Below are positions 1 to 9,503 of a stretch of 32,000 bases of DNA, in pieces. Position 1 is the first letter of the stretch. Each line of letters opens with the position of its first letter. The notes below the pieces were generated by a model. It worked only from the letters and a program-made list of their open reading frames with translations. It ran no database searches and was not told the DNA's origin. The DNA is from Thiobacillus sp. (GTDB taxonomy: Bacteria > Pseudomonadota > Gammaproteobacteria > Burkholderiales > Thiobacillaceae): positions 1 to 32,000 of the forward strand of contig WGNC01000026.1 in the NCBI GenBank assembly GCA_016124745.1, given 5' to 3'. The position numbers were made by a program, and so were the translations under genes.

Positions 1-437
1 CGCTGCACGCCAACAGCGCCAACCAGGCGCTCGACCGCATCATCAACTTCTTCCCCGAAGAAAAGCGCGACCAGTTGCTGATGGACCTGTCGTTGAACCT
101 CAAGTCCTTCATCTCGCAACGCCTGATCCCGCGCAAGGGCACCAAAGGCCGCGTCGCCGCAGTCGAAATCCTGCTCAACTCGCCGCTGATTTCCGATCTG
201 ATCTTCAAGGGCCATGTCCACGAAATCAAGGAAATCATGTCGAAATCGCGCGAACTCGGCATGCAGACCTTCGACCAGGCGCTGTTCGACCTCTACGAAT
301 CCGGCATGATTTCCTACGAGGATGCACTCAGGAATGCCGACAGCCTCAACGACCTGCGCCTGCAGATCAAGCTGCACGGCCAGGAGTCGAAGGGCCGCGA
401 CATGATGGCGGGGCTGGATCACCTCGACATCGTCTGA
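1..437 (+). CDS. pilU: Type IV pilus twitching ATPase PilU, C-terminal part
   Basis: This is the last 144 codons of a PilT/PilU-family retraction ATPase; the 5' end lies outside the window and the frame enters at base 3. PilU is a cytoplasmic hexameric ATPase that acts with PilT to depolymerise type IV pili in twitching motility. The visible part starts in the conserved LHANSANQALDRIINFFP segment (the His-box region after Walker B). It continues through the QRLIPRKGTKGRVAAVEIL motif to a tail ending GLDHLDIV. The long tail after the conserved core and the MMAGLDHLDI ending favour PilU over PilT. It is followed by a strong hairpin, so it probably ends its transcription unit. Confidence 0.88.
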   Translation, partial: LHANSANQALDRIINFFPEEKRDQLLMDLSLNLKSFISQRLIPRKGTKGRVAAVEILLNSPLISDLIFKGHVHEIKEIMSKSRELGMQTFDQALFDLYESGMISYEDALRNADSLNDLRLQIKLHGQESKGRDMMAGLDHLDIV

Positions 438-458
438 CCGCTTCCTATCCACGCGAAA

Positions 459-487
459 GAAAACAGGGTGCGATGCACCCTGTTTTC
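459..487. terminator. Bidirectional hairpin terminator between convergent genes
   Basis: A perfect 13-bp inverted repeat (GAAAACAGGGTGC / GCACCCTGTTTTC) encloses a GAT loop. The A-rich and T-rich outer arms give a U-tract in either direction. It lies between the end of pilU and the 3' end of the minus-strand methyltransferase, so it can serve both. Confidence 0.85.
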
Positions 488-568
488 AGTTGTGCGGCCA
501 GAAAAAGTGCTCCGACTTCCGGAGCGCTCCCTCACCTGTTCAGGGGCGACGCCATACGTGGATTTCGC

Positions 569-1798
569 TCACCCCGCCTGGTCGGACGCCTTCTTCGGCC
601 GCAACGACCCGGCAATCAGCTTGTATTGCAGAAAGCGGGTTTCGATCGGTCCATTGAACAGCGGGATACGACGGCTCGCCTTGAGGCCGATCAACTTTGG
701 CAGCAGCGGATCGCCGGAAATGATCCACGCTTCCCAGCCGGCGAAGTTCTGCTTCAGCCAGTCGCCCAGCAGCGGATACCACTCGGCCAGATCCTCGGCC
801 TCGCCCAGTCGCTCGCCGTAGGGCGGGTTGGTGACGATGGTGCCGACCGGCGTGGGCGCTTTCAGGTCGAGCAGATCGGACACTTTCAGTTCGATGGCAT
901 CGGCGTAGCCAGCGGCAGCCAGGTTGTTGCGTGCCTTGTCGAGCACCCAGCGATCGCGGTCGGCGCCGAAAATCGGCAGACGCGCAATGGGTTTTTCCTG
1001 CGCCTGGGCCTCGGCCTTGATGTGCTTCCAGAGCGCCGCGTCGAAATCGCGATAGTGCTCGAAGGCGAAATGGCGGCTGCGCCCGGGCGCACGATTCAAT
1101 GCCAGGTCGGCCGCTTCGAGCAGGATGGTACCGGCGCCGCACATCGGGTCCAGCAGCGGCGTGCCAGGCTCCCAGCCGGAAAGCATCAGCAGTCCGGCGG
1201 CCAGGTTTTCCTTGATCGACGCCGCGCTCGCCTCGCGCTTGAAGCCGCGCTTGAACAGCGGCTCGCCGGAGGTATCGAGGTAGAACGTCACCGCATCCGC
1301 AGTGAAGAATGCGTACACCGGCACGTCGGGCGCCTCGGTATCGACGCTCGGACGTTCGCGCGTTTCCTCGCGGAAGCGGTCGCAGATGGCGTCCTTGATC
1401 TTGAGCGTGATGAAATTGAGGCTTTTCAGCGGCGCATTCTGTGCGCCAACTTTCACCGCGATCGTCTTCGTCACGTCGAACCAATCCGGCCATGGCAGGT
1501 CGAGCGCAGCGCGGTAGATATGCTCTTCCTTGCGATAGCGCGTGTAGCCCACCTTGCGCAGGATCCGGGTCGCGATGCGCGAGGTGAGGTTGGCGCGCAT
1601 CTCGGCGGCGGGATCGGCCATGAACAGCACGCCGGCGGGCACCTGGCGCACCACCTGCGCACCGGCGGCCGCCAGTTCGGCTTCGAGCAGCGCCTCCAGC
1701 CCGCGCGGGCAGGTGGCGAAATGGCTGGCGGGCGGCAGCGCCTCGCGCTCGGGGCGGACGGGATGCGGCGCTTTGGTGCGACGGGGTTCGGGCTTCAA
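569..1798 (-). CDS. THUMP-domain class I SAM-dependent RNA methyltransferase (RlmL N-half-like)
   Basis: 409 residues. The N-terminal part (about 25-190) resembles a ferredoxin-like plus THUMP RNA-binding module. The C-terminal part is a Rossmann methyltransferase with the SAM-binding motif LDPMCGAGT at 216-224 and the N2-guanine methylase motif TNPPYGERL near residue 320. The family methylates guanine N2 in rRNA; E. coli RlmL makes m2G2445 of 23S rRNA with its N-terminal half, and this protein lacks the second (RlmK-like) half. Translation probably starts at a TTG (1796-1798) because AGGAAA sits just upstream and no ATG occurs before the conserved ATCPRGLE segment. It lies 11 nt downstream of the hemJ-like gene, so the two are probably co-transcribed. 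The rRNA position it modifies cannot be read from sequence. Confidence 0.85.
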   Translation of the reverse strand: MKPEPRRTKAPHPVRPEREALPPASHFATCPRGLEALLEAELAAAGAQVVRQVPAGVLFMADPAAEMRANLTSRIATRILRKVGYTRYRKEEHIYRAALDLPWPDWFDVTKTIAVKVGAQNAPLKSLNFITLKIKDAICDRFREETRERPSVDTEAPDVPVYAFFTADAVTFYLDTSGEPLFKRGFKREASAASIKENLAAGLLMLSGWEPGTPLLDPMCGAGTILLEAADLALNRAPGRSRHFAFEHYRDFDAALWKHIKAEAQAQEKPIARLPIFGADRDRWVLDKARNNLAAAGYADAIELKVSDLLDLKAPTPVGTIVTNPPYGERLGEAEDLAEWYPLLGDWLKQNFAGWEAWIISGDPLLPKLIGLKASRRIPLFNGPIETRFLQYKLIAGSLRPKKASDQAG

Positions 1799-1809
1799 AC
1801 GGGATTTTC

Positions 1810-2223
1810 CTAAAAAGGCTTCAATACGACCAGCAGCACGACGATCAGCAGCACGATCACCGGGATTTCATTGAACCAGCGGAACCATACGTGCGATTTG
1901 GTGTTCTGTCTGGCTTCGAACTGACGCAGCAATTTCCTGCAGACGTGGTGATAGCCGACCAGGCCGGCGACCAGAACGACCTTGAGCCACAGCCAGCCCA
2001 TGGTCGGCAGCCAGTATGCCAGCCACAGCCAGACGCCGGTAATGAGGGTCAGCCACATGATGGGCGAGACGAAGCGATACAATTTGCCCGCCATCAGCAG
2101 CAGGCGGTCGTAAGCTGCATCGTTGGTTTCCATTGCCAGGTTGACGAAAATGCGCGGAAGATAGAACAGCCCCGCGAACCAGCTCACCACCATCACGATA
2201 TGAAACGCTTTCAGCCACAGCAT
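1810..2223 (-). CDS. hemJ: HemJ/CopD-family membrane protein, probable protoporphyrinogen IX oxidase
   Basis: 137 residues with about four membrane segments. It starts MLWLKAFHIVMVVSWFAGLFYLPRIFV, which matches the HemJ signature, including the early conserved His (H8). HemJ oxidises protoporphyrinogen IX to protoporphyrin IX in the inner membrane. An ATG at 2241 would add six residues, but family members begin at MLWLKAFH, and a GAGGG lies 11 nt upstream of the chosen ATG. Its start codon overlaps the divergent tlpA start inside one CATG. It leads into the RNA methyltransferase gene. A second haem gene, hemF, lies elsewhere in the window. The broader CopD label is the alternative. Confidence 0.75.
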   Translation of the reverse strand: MLWLKAFHIVMVVSWFAGLFYLPRIFVNLAMETNDAAYDRLLLMAGKLYRFVSPIMWLTLITGVWLWLAYWLPTMGWLWLKVVLVAGLVGYHHVCRKLLRQFEARQNTKSHVWFRWFNEIPVIVLLIVVLLVVLKPF

Positions 2224-2755
2224 GGATAGACAGGCCCTCATCAAGAAATGGACACCGAGTCCGCTTACCCTGATTTTACTGGGTTTGATCGCCTGGCTGT
2301 GGTTTCGTCCACCGGCCGAGGTCAGCGACGAAGATCGCATTCCGCCTGGGTGGCAAGTCACGCTGACCGACGGCCGACTGCTGACCAGCGAATCGCTCAA
2401 GGGCAAAGTCGTGCTGGTGAACTTCTGGGCGACCTGGTGTCCCTATTGCCGCAAGGAGAAACCGGTCGTCGACGGCTTCTGGCAGGATTACCGCGACAAG
2501 GGATTCGAGGTCGTCTCGATCAGCGTCGACGACCCGCCCGAAAAAATTGCCGCCTGGATGCAGGACAAGGGCTATGCCTTCATGGCCGCGCCGACCAACG
2601 CCTCGGTCGCCGCAGCGTTCGGCAACGTATCGAGCGTGCCGACCTCGTTCATTCTCGATGCCGACGGCCACATTCGCCACAAGGTCGCCGGACAGGTGCA
2701 TTATCCGCGGCTGGAAAAACTGGTGACGCCGCTGCTGCGCACGTCTACACAATGA
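2222..2755 (+). CDS. TlpA-family thiol:disulfide oxidoreductase, membrane anchored
   Basis: 177 residues. A hydrophobic segment (about 13-28) after a short basic start acts as a signal anchor. A periplasmic thioredoxin fold follows, with redox motif WCPYC at 72-76 and the cis-Pro loop SVPTSFILD. Such proteins reduce or oxidise periplasmic cysteines, for example in cytochrome c maturation or envelope quality control; the substrate is unknown. The ATG at 2222 is the only good start: an in-frame stop lies 18 nt upstream and no Shine-Dalgarno is visible. It overlaps slyX by four bases (ATGA). Confidence 0.85.
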   Translation: MDRQALIKKWTPSPLTLILLGLIAWLWFRPPAEVSDEDRIPPGWQVTLTDGRLLTSESLKGKVVLVNFWATWCPYCRKEKPVVDGFWQDYRDKGFEVVSISVDDPPEKIAAWMQDKGYAFMAAPTNASVAAAFGNVSSVPTSFILDADGHIRHKVAGQVHYPRLEKLVTPLLRTSTQ

Positions 2756-2958
2756 TGGAAGCACGCCTCAACGAACTCGAAGCCAAGGTCGCCTTCGCCG
2801 AAGACCTGATCGACACGCTCAACCAGACCGTGATACGCCAGCAAGGACAGATCGACCTGTTGCAGCAGCAGCTTCGCCTGCTGCACCAGCGACTGCAGGA
2901 AGCGCTGCCGCCGGACGAATTCGGCAGCTCGCGCGACGAAATTCCGCCGCACTATTGA
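2752..2958 (+). CDS. slyX: SlyX family protein
   Basis: 68 residues, starting MMEARLNELEAKVAFAEDLIDTLN with a Q/L-rich heptad pattern to about residue 50. A hydrophilic tail ends DEIPPHY, the SlyX-type PPHY terminus. The protein is predicted to be a short coiled coil; its biochemical role is not established. It overlaps the tlpA stop by four bases and is probably translationally coupled. Confidence 0.85.
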   Translation: MMEARLNELEAKVAFAEDLIDTLNQTVIRQQGQIDLLQQQLRLLHQRLQEALPPDEFGSSRDEIPPHY

Positions 2959-2968
2959 CCCGGGTCTG

Positions 2969-3026
2969 TAGGAGCGTCCCCGGCGCGATCTGCGTCCGCT
3001 ATCGCGCCGAGGGCGGCGCTCCTTGT
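2969..3026. repeat. REP-like imperfect palindrome
   Basis: Arms are TGTAGGAGCG...CGGCGCGAT (2968-2989) and ATCGCGCCG...CGCTCCTTGTA (3001-3026), around an 11-nt centre. It resembles the GTAGGAGCG-type repetitive extragenic palindromes of beta- and gammaproteobacteria. Placed right after slyX, it could also act as a transcription stop. Confidence 0.65.
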
Positions 3027-3055
3027 ATCTTGTTTCCTGTGGTGGTTAAGCTTCC

Positions 3056-3228
3056 ACCATACGAGGCGGAGTGAGCTTGTGGCGCTCCTGAAGGGTAAAC
3101 CTTGGTTTGTAGATAAGGCCCTCCGCCTCACCTTCCGCCGGACACCACACTGGACGGTAGCCAAGGGCCTGAAACTCAGTGACCCTGCATGGACAAGGCG
3201 AGTGGGCGTGAATGGCATCGTGAGTTGC
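3056..3228 (+). ncRNA. Candidate IS110 bridge RNA
   Basis: IS110-group elements encode a structured RNA in the noncoding end upstream of the transposase, which pairs with target and donor DNA. Here the 5' noncoding region holds a perfect 9-bp inverted pair, GAGGCGGAG (3063-3071) and CTCCGCCTC (3121-3129), around a 49-nt loop with internal AAGG/CCTT pairings. A second folded segment follows (GGGCC...GACCC near 3155-3177). Position and size fit a bridge RNA; the exact ends and binding loops are inferred. Confidence 0.35.
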
Positions 3229-3242
3229 AAGGAGGATTTGCC

Positions 3243-4226
3243 ATGATGTATCTGGGTATCGATATTTCCAAGGCCAAGCTGGATTGCACCCTGCTCGATC
3301 CAGCAACCGACAAGCGCAAGACCAAGGCGGTCAGCAACGACCTGAAGGGATTCGAAGCCCTGTCGGCGTGGCTCGACAAGCAAGGCACTGCTCCAGGCGA
3401 CGTGCATGGCGTGATGGAAGCCACCGGGGTGTATCACGAGCAGGCGGCGCTGTGGCTGACCGACGCCGGGGTGCGGTTGTCGGTGGTCAATCCCGCCCAG
3501 GTCAGGGACTTTGCTCGCGGCCTGGCGATGCGCACCAAGACCGATGGAACGGACAGCGTGGCCCTGGCCCGTTATGGCGCATTGATCCAGCCGGAACCCT
3601 GGGAAGCCCCGCCGCTGGAAATCCGCGAACTGAAGGCCCTGATCACCCGGCTGGAAGCGCTGGAAACCGATGCGCGCCGCGAACTGAACCGGCGCGAGAA
3701 GGCGCTCGTCGCCCAGGCACCCGCCCTGGTTCGGGAGTCGCTGGACAATCACCTGGCCGCGTTGAAGCAGGAAATCGCCCGGCTGCAGCAGGCGATCAAC
3801 GACCACATCAACCGCCATCCAGGATTGAAAGCTGACCGCGAGCGCCTGCTGTCGATTCCGGCAGTGGGCGACAAGACGGCCAACCGGATGCTGGCAGTGC
3901 TGCACAGCCGGAAGTTCAGGAGTGCCGATCAGGTGGCGGCGTTTCTGGGGCTGGTTCCGGTCGAGCATCAATCCGGGAGCAGCGTCCAGAAACGGCCGCG
4001 GCTGGCGAAGAACGGTGATGCCAGGACGCGCGCCGTGCTTTACATGGCGGCCATCGTGGCGGCCCAGTACAACCCGCACGTCAAGGCGCTCTACACATGG
4101 CTGTGCGCGAAGGGAAAAACCAAGATGGCCGCGCTGGGCGCGGCAATGCGCAAGCTCGTGCATCTGTGCTTCGGGGTGGTTAAGCATCAGACTTTTTATC
4201 AAGCCGATTGGCAGCCAGGAGGTTGA
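3243..4226 (+). CDS. IS110-family transposase
   Basis: 327 residues. The N-terminal RuvC-like DEDD domain shows GIDISK (D7), MEATG (E59) and KTDGTDS (D101, D104). A charged coiled-coil linker spans about 128-190. The C-terminal Transposase_20 domain has LLSIPAVGDKTA (about 202-213) and HQSGSS (242-247), which holds the likely catalytic serine. The ATG at 3243 is preceded by a strong AAGGAGG seven bases upstream. The reading frame is complete and undamaged, so the element may be active. Confidence 0.92.
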   Translation: MMYLGIDISKAKLDCTLLDPATDKRKTKAVSNDLKGFEALSAWLDKQGTAPGDVHGVMEATGVYHEQAALWLTDAGVRLSVVNPAQVRDFARGLAMRTKTDGTDSVALARYGALIQPEPWEAPPLEIRELKALITRLEALETDARRELNRREKALVAQAPALVRESLDNHLAALKQEIARLQQAINDHINRHPGLKADRERLLSIPAVGDKTANRMLAVLHSRKFRSADQVAAFLGLVPVEHQSGSSVQKRPRLAKNGDARTRAVLYMAAIVAAQYNPHVKALYTWLCAKGKTKMAALGAAMRKLVHLCFGVVKHQTFYQADWQPGG

Positions 4227-4265
4227 CTGGAGAGACGGTATCTACATGTCATTAATTATCAGGCG

Positions 4266-4712
4266 TTAGACAGCGATTTTCAGCACCACCTTGCGGATCA
4301 GGTCCGCACTGACGAGCGGCGCATGCGCGTCGTCCGGAAAGAACAGGCAGAACGACCCTGGCGGCGTGGCGATCCAGCTGGCCGGGGCATCGTTGAAAAA
4401 GCGGATGTCGCGCGCCGCGTCGTAATCGGTCGCCGGATCGACGCATTCGGCCAGCGGCTTCCAGCCCATTTCGTCGACGCCTTCGAGCACCAGTTGGATG
4501 TCGATGAAGCGGCGATGGCATTCGAGCCTGGCCTCGGCCCGCGTGCGGCCCGCGCAGGCCTCGACGATGGCGAAGACCTGTTCGCCCTGCACCGCATGCC
4601 TGCCTGGCGAGAGCGTCATCAGGTCCGTATTGCGCAGGAACTCGAACGCACGCCCAAACAACGGATGTAGCGCAGTGTAGCGGTCGGCCTCGGTCAGTTT
4701 CGCCAGAATCAT
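4266..4712 (-). CDS. YhcH/YjgK/YiaL family protein
   Basis: 148 residues of the DUF386 cupin-like family, related to EbgC. Visible signatures are ECHRRFIDIQLVLEGVDEMGW (about 74-94) and FFPDDAHAPLV near the C-terminus, which contain the usual metal-binding His and acidic residues. Some members act in sialic acid or other sugar metabolism, but no sugar genes lie nearby, so the substrate is open. It follows ettA by 7 nt and is probably the last gene of that operon. Confidence 0.82.
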   Translation of the reverse strand: MILAKLTEADRYTALHPLFGRAFEFLRNTDLMTLSPGRHAVQGEQVFAIVEACAGRTRAEARLECHRRFIDIQLVLEGVDEMGWKPLAECVDPATDYDAARDIRFFNDAPASWIATPPGSFCLFFPDDAHAPLVSADLIRKVVLKIAV

Positions 4713-4719
4713 CGCCTGT

Positions 4720-6384
<1,665 letters not shown>

Positions 6385-6401
6385 GAGAAATCCAGATGAG
6401 G

Positions 6402-6659
6402 TTATTTATTGGGGGAGTCGCCCGGACACGGGTTGAAACTGCAGGATAAGTCCGGCTTGCGGCTTACGAAGCTGCCGTCCGGGCATTGCCTGACGTCCGC
6501 CGCACAGGCGACACCCTCGTCCGGCAGCGGCGGGGGCGGCGGCGCATACGGCAACGGCTTGCCCGAGTTGGCCCTGGGTGCAGGCTTGGTGGGGGTATCC
6601 AGCACCGGATTGCAGGCCGCCAGCGCGAACAGAACAAGGATCGAAAGGAAGGCCTTCAC
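6402..6659 (-). CDS. Small cysteine-containing lipoprotein, function unknown
   Basis: 85 residues with a type II signal peptide; the lipobox LFALAAC puts the lipidated Cys at 16. A proline-rich spacer (YAPPPPPLP) follows, then a short domain with four cysteines in the pattern [11 protein letters not shown]...SCSFNPCPG. This compact motif occurs at the C-terminus of many small proteobacterial envelope proteins and may form two disulfides. The start is GTG at 6657-6659, with GGAG upstream; a TTG two codons earlier is possible but would overlap the leader hairpin. It is probably co-transcribed with ettA. Confidence 0.7.
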   Translation of the reverse strand: MKAFLSILVLFALAACNPVLDTPTKPAPRANSGKPLPYAPPPPPLPDEGVACAADVRQCPDGSFVSRKPDLSCSFNPCPGDSPNK

Positions 6660-6769
6660 CTGCAAGGCTCCTTGCCCAGCAGGCCGCGGGATGGCGCGCC
6701 GATCAAGGCGAAAACGTCAATGAAGCGGGACATGGCAGGTTTCATCCGGGCGCAAGGGAGCATGGCGGC

Positions 6770-7303
6770 TCATCGATAGGAACGGGCGAGCGCGACATAG
6801 TGCTGCGCGGAATAGCTGAAATAGGCAATTTCCTCGTCGGTCAGCGCGCGCACCAGCTTGGCGGGGCGGCCCAGGTACAGGTGGCCGGACTCGAGCACCT
6901 TGCCTTCCGGCACCAGCGAACCGGCACCCAGCAGCACGTGCCGCTGCACCACTGCGCGGTCGAGGATGATCGACCCCATGCCGATCAGGCATTCGTCCCC
7001 GATCGTGCAGGCGTGCAGGATCACCGTATGGCCGACGGTCACGCGCGCGCCGATGACCAGCGGCCCGCCCGCCGGGTTGGCCGGCGACTTGTGCGACACG
7101 TGCAGCACGCTGTTGTCCTGGATGTTGGTCGCATCGCCGATGGCGATCGAATTGACGTCGCCGCGGATCACCGCGCCCGGCCATACCGAGGCGTCGGCGC
7201 CGAGGCTGACTTCGCCGATGACCGTGGCGCGTGGGTGCACCCAGGCGCCGGGTCCGAGCCGGGGGGTCATGCCGTGATGCGGCGCAAGATTGTCCAAATC
7301 CAT
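6770..7303 (-). CDS. Gamma carbonic anhydrase family protein
   Basis: 177 residues with a left-handed beta-helix of hexapeptide repeats (VIGEVSLGADASVWPGAVIRGDVNSIAIGD and on). Three histidines sit where gamma-class enzymes bind the metal: H68 in NSVLHV, and H92 and H97 in GHTVILHAC. The family (YrdA/CaiE/PaaY type) includes active Zn or Fe carbonic anhydrases and inactive homologues. The C-terminal helix (ALTDEEIAYFSYSAQHYVALA) is typical. It is divergent from prlC, with 118 nt between the start codons. About 110 nt with no recognised gene separates it from the lipoprotein gene downstream. Confidence 0.85.
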   Translation of the reverse strand: MDLDNLAPHHGMTPRLGPGAWVHPRATVIGEVSLGADASVWPGAVIRGDVNSIAIGDATNIQDNSVLHVSHKSPANPAGGPLVIGARVTVGHTVILHACTIGDECLIGMGSIILDRAVVQRHVLLGAGSLVPEGKVLESGHLYLGRPAKLVRALTDEEIAYFSYSAQHYVALARSYR

Positions 7304-7344
7304 GGTCGATTAGGGGTTGAATCAGCGGAGGAACGGGCTCAAAT

Positions 7345-7350
7345 TATAAT
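7345..7350 (+). promoter_or_regulatory. Candidate -10 box for prlC
   Basis: A perfect TATAAT lies 72 nt before the prlC ATG in the divergent spacer. The only TTGA-like -35 (TTGAAT, 7317-7322) is 22 nt away, which is too far, so only the -10 is proposed. Confidence 0.35.
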
Positions 7351-7421
7351 CACCCGCTGCCCCGCTTGGCGTGGCTGCTTTTTGCGCGTGCCTGCCGCGC
7401 TCTCTTTTGGAAAGAATTTTC

Positions 7422-9503
7422 ATGACCGCCACGATGGAAAACCCCCTGCTCGACTTTTCCGGCCTGCCACGTTTTGCCGAATTCAAGCCCGAATTCGTCA
7501 CCCCCGCCATCGACCAGTTGCTGGCCGACTGCCGCGCCGCGGTCCTGCGTGCGGAAGCCGCCGACACCCCGGCCGAGTGGGACGCCTTCGTCGCGCCGCT
7601 CGACGATGCCAACGAGAAGCTGGGCCGCGCGTGGGGCCAGGTATCGCACCTGCATTCGGTCATGGATTCGCCCGAGTTGCGCGAGGTCTACAACGCCAAC
7701 CTCCCCAAGATCACCGTCTTCTACGCCGAACTGGGACAGAACGAGGCATTGTTTGCAAAGTTCAAGGCGCTCAAGGCACGGCCCGACTACGAGTCGCTGT
7801 CCGCTCCGCGCAAGAAGATCGTCGACAACGAGTTGCGCGACTTTCGCCTCGGCGGCGCCGAACTGCCGGCCGACAAGAAGGCCCGCTTCATGCAGGTGCA
7901 GGAGGAACTGGCGCAGCTGTCGGCCAAGTTCGAGGAAAACCTGCTCGACGCCACCAACGACTTCGCGTTGTTCATCGACGATGTCGCCCAGCTTTCGGGC
8001 GTACCGGACGACGTCCTCGCGGCGATGCGAGCAGCGGCCGAGGCCGACGCCAAGCCCGGCTGGAAGATCACGCTGCACATGCCATCCTACCTGCCGGTGA
8101 TGCAGTACGCCGACAACCGCGAATTGCGCGAGCAGATCTATCGCGCCTACGTCACGCGCGCGTCCGAGTTCCCTCCGGCCACTTCATCCGGGGACAAGGG
8201 CGAAGCAAAATGGGACAACACGCCGCTGATCGCTGCCATTCTCAAGCTGCGGCGCGAGGCCGCCGAACTGCTGGGGTTCAGGAGCTACGCCGAGATCTCG
8301 CTGGCGGCCAAGATGGCGGACACGCCGGCCGACGTGCTGAAGTTCCTCGACGAGCTCGGCGTTCGCGCCCGGCCTTACGCGGAAAGGGACTTCGAGGAAC
8401 TCAAGGCGTTTGCCCGCGACGAACTCGGCATCGCCGACCCGCAGGCCTGGGACAACACCTTTGTCTCGGAAAAACTGCGCGTGGCGCGCTACAGCTTTTC
8501 CGACCAGGAAGTGAAGCAGTATTTTCCCGAGCCGCGCGTGATGGCCGGCCTGTTCAAGCTGATCGAGACGCTCTACGGCCTGCACATCCGCGATGACAAG
8601 GCACCGGTGTGGCATCCGGACGTGAAGTTCTACACGCTGACGGATCATGCCGGCCAGCGCGTCGGCCAGTTCTACCTCGACCTCTACGCACGCGCGTCCA
8701 AGCGAGGCGGCGCGTGGATGGACGACGTCATCACCCGCCGCAGGAAGAACGACGGCATCCAGACCCCGGTGGCCTACCTGAACTGCAATTTTTCCGGCCC
8801 GGTGGGCGACAAGCCTGCGCTTTTCACCCATGACGAAGTCATCACCCTGTTCCACGAGACCGGTCACGGCCTGCACCATCTGCTGACGCAGATCGAGGAA
8901 ATCGGCGTGTCCGGCATCAACGGCGTCGAGTGGGACGCGGTCGAGCTGCCAAGCCAGTTCATGGAGAACTTCTGCTGGGAATGGGACGTGCTGAAGCACA
9001 TGACCGCCCATGTCGACACCGGCGAGCCGCTGCCCCAAGCGCTGTTCGACAAGATGCTGGCGGCGAAGAACTTCCAGTCCGGCCTGCAGACGATGCGGCA
9101 GATCGAATTCGCCAGCTTCGACATGCACCTGCACGACGACTTCGACCCCAACGGCAGCCGCACCGCGCTGGACCTCATCGACGACATCCGACGCCAGGTC
9201 GCGGTCATCGTGCCGCCGGCCTACAACCGCTTCCCCAACAACTTCTCCCACATCTTCGCGGGCGGTTACGCCGCCGGCTATTACAGCTACAAGTGGGCGG
9301 AAGTGCTGTCGGCCGATGCCTACGCCCTGTTCGAGGATGAAGCCGAGGGCTACGGTGGTGTGCTGAACCCCGAAGTCGGCCACCGCTTCTGGAGCGAAAT
9401 CCTCGCCCAGGGCGGCGCCCGCCCGGCGCTCGAATCGTTCAAGGCCTTCCGTGGACGCGAGCCCACCATCGACGCGCTGTTGCGGCACAACGGCATGGCG
9501 TGA
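7422..9503 (+). CDS. prlC: Oligopeptidase A, M3 family metallopeptidase
   Basis: 693 residues, near the size of E. coli PrlC/OpdA (680). The zinc motif is HETGH at 478-482 in LFHETGHGLHHLL. The downstream GVEWDAVELPSQFMENF supplies the third ligand Glu, and the substrate-binding stretch is GGYAAGYYSYKWAEVLSADAY. The enzyme is a cytoplasmic zinc endopeptidase that degrades short peptides, including cleaved signal peptides. The ATG at 7422 has GGAAAG (7409-7414) ahead of it; the open frame extends further upstream but without family similarity. A perfect 9-bp inverted repeat begins at the stop codon. Confidence 0.95.
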   Translation: MTATMENPLLDFSGLPRFAEFKPEFVTPAIDQLLADCRAAVLRAEAADTPAEWDAFVAPLDDANEKLGRAWGQVSHLHSVMDSPELREVYNANLPKITVFYAELGQNEALFAKFKALKARPDYESLSAPRKKIVDNELRDFRLGGAELPADKKARFMQVQEELAQLSAKFEENLLDATNDFALFIDDVAQLSGVPDDVLAAMRAAAEADAKPGWKITLHMPSYLPVMQYADNRELREQIYRAYVTRASEFPPATSSGDKGEAKWDNTPLIAAILKLRREAAELLGFRSYAEISLAAKMADTPADVLKFLDELGVRARPYAERDFEELKAFARDELGIADPQAWDNTFVSEKLRVARYSFSDQEVKQYFPEPRVMAGLFKLIETLYGLHIRDDKAPVWHPDVKFYTLTDHAGQRVGQFYLDLYARASKRGGAWMDDVITRRRKNDGIQTPVAYLNCNFSGPVGDKPALFTHDEVITLFHETGHGLHHLLTQIEEIGVSGINGVEWDAVELPSQFMENFCWEWDVLKHMTAHVDTGEPLPQALFDKMLAAKNFQSGLQTMRQIEFASFDMHLHDDFDPNGSRTALDLIDDIRRQVAVIVPPAYNRFPNNFSHIFAGGYAAGYYSYKWAEVLSADAYALFEDEAEGYGGVLNPEVGHRFWSEILAQGGARPALESFKAFRGREPTIDALLRHNGMA

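Larger units (their letters stand above)
3041..4246 (+). mobile_element. IS110-family insertion sequence (ends approximate)
   Basis: One transposase gene with about 200 nt of 5' noncoding DNA and a very short 3' flank. This is the usual IS110 layout, without classical terminal inverted repeats. The left end is placed after the REP-like palindrome. The right end is placed near the GACTGGAGAGACGGTATC stretch before the yhcH stop. Neither end can be fixed without an empty site or a second copy. No target duplication is evident. Confidence 0.6.

Noticed and set aside
468-1813. Plus-strand frames opposite the RNA methyltransferase as genes
   Set aside because: They start inside the terminator hairpin and have no recognisable domains, while the opposite strand encodes a full SAM-dependent methyltransferase.
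3041-4185. Direct repeat GGTGGTTAAGC at 3041-3051 and 4175-4185 as a target-site duplication of the IS
   Set aside because: The right copy lies inside the transposase reading frame, before the conserved C-terminal tail, so it cannot mark the element end. IS110 elements also rarely duplicate target DNA.
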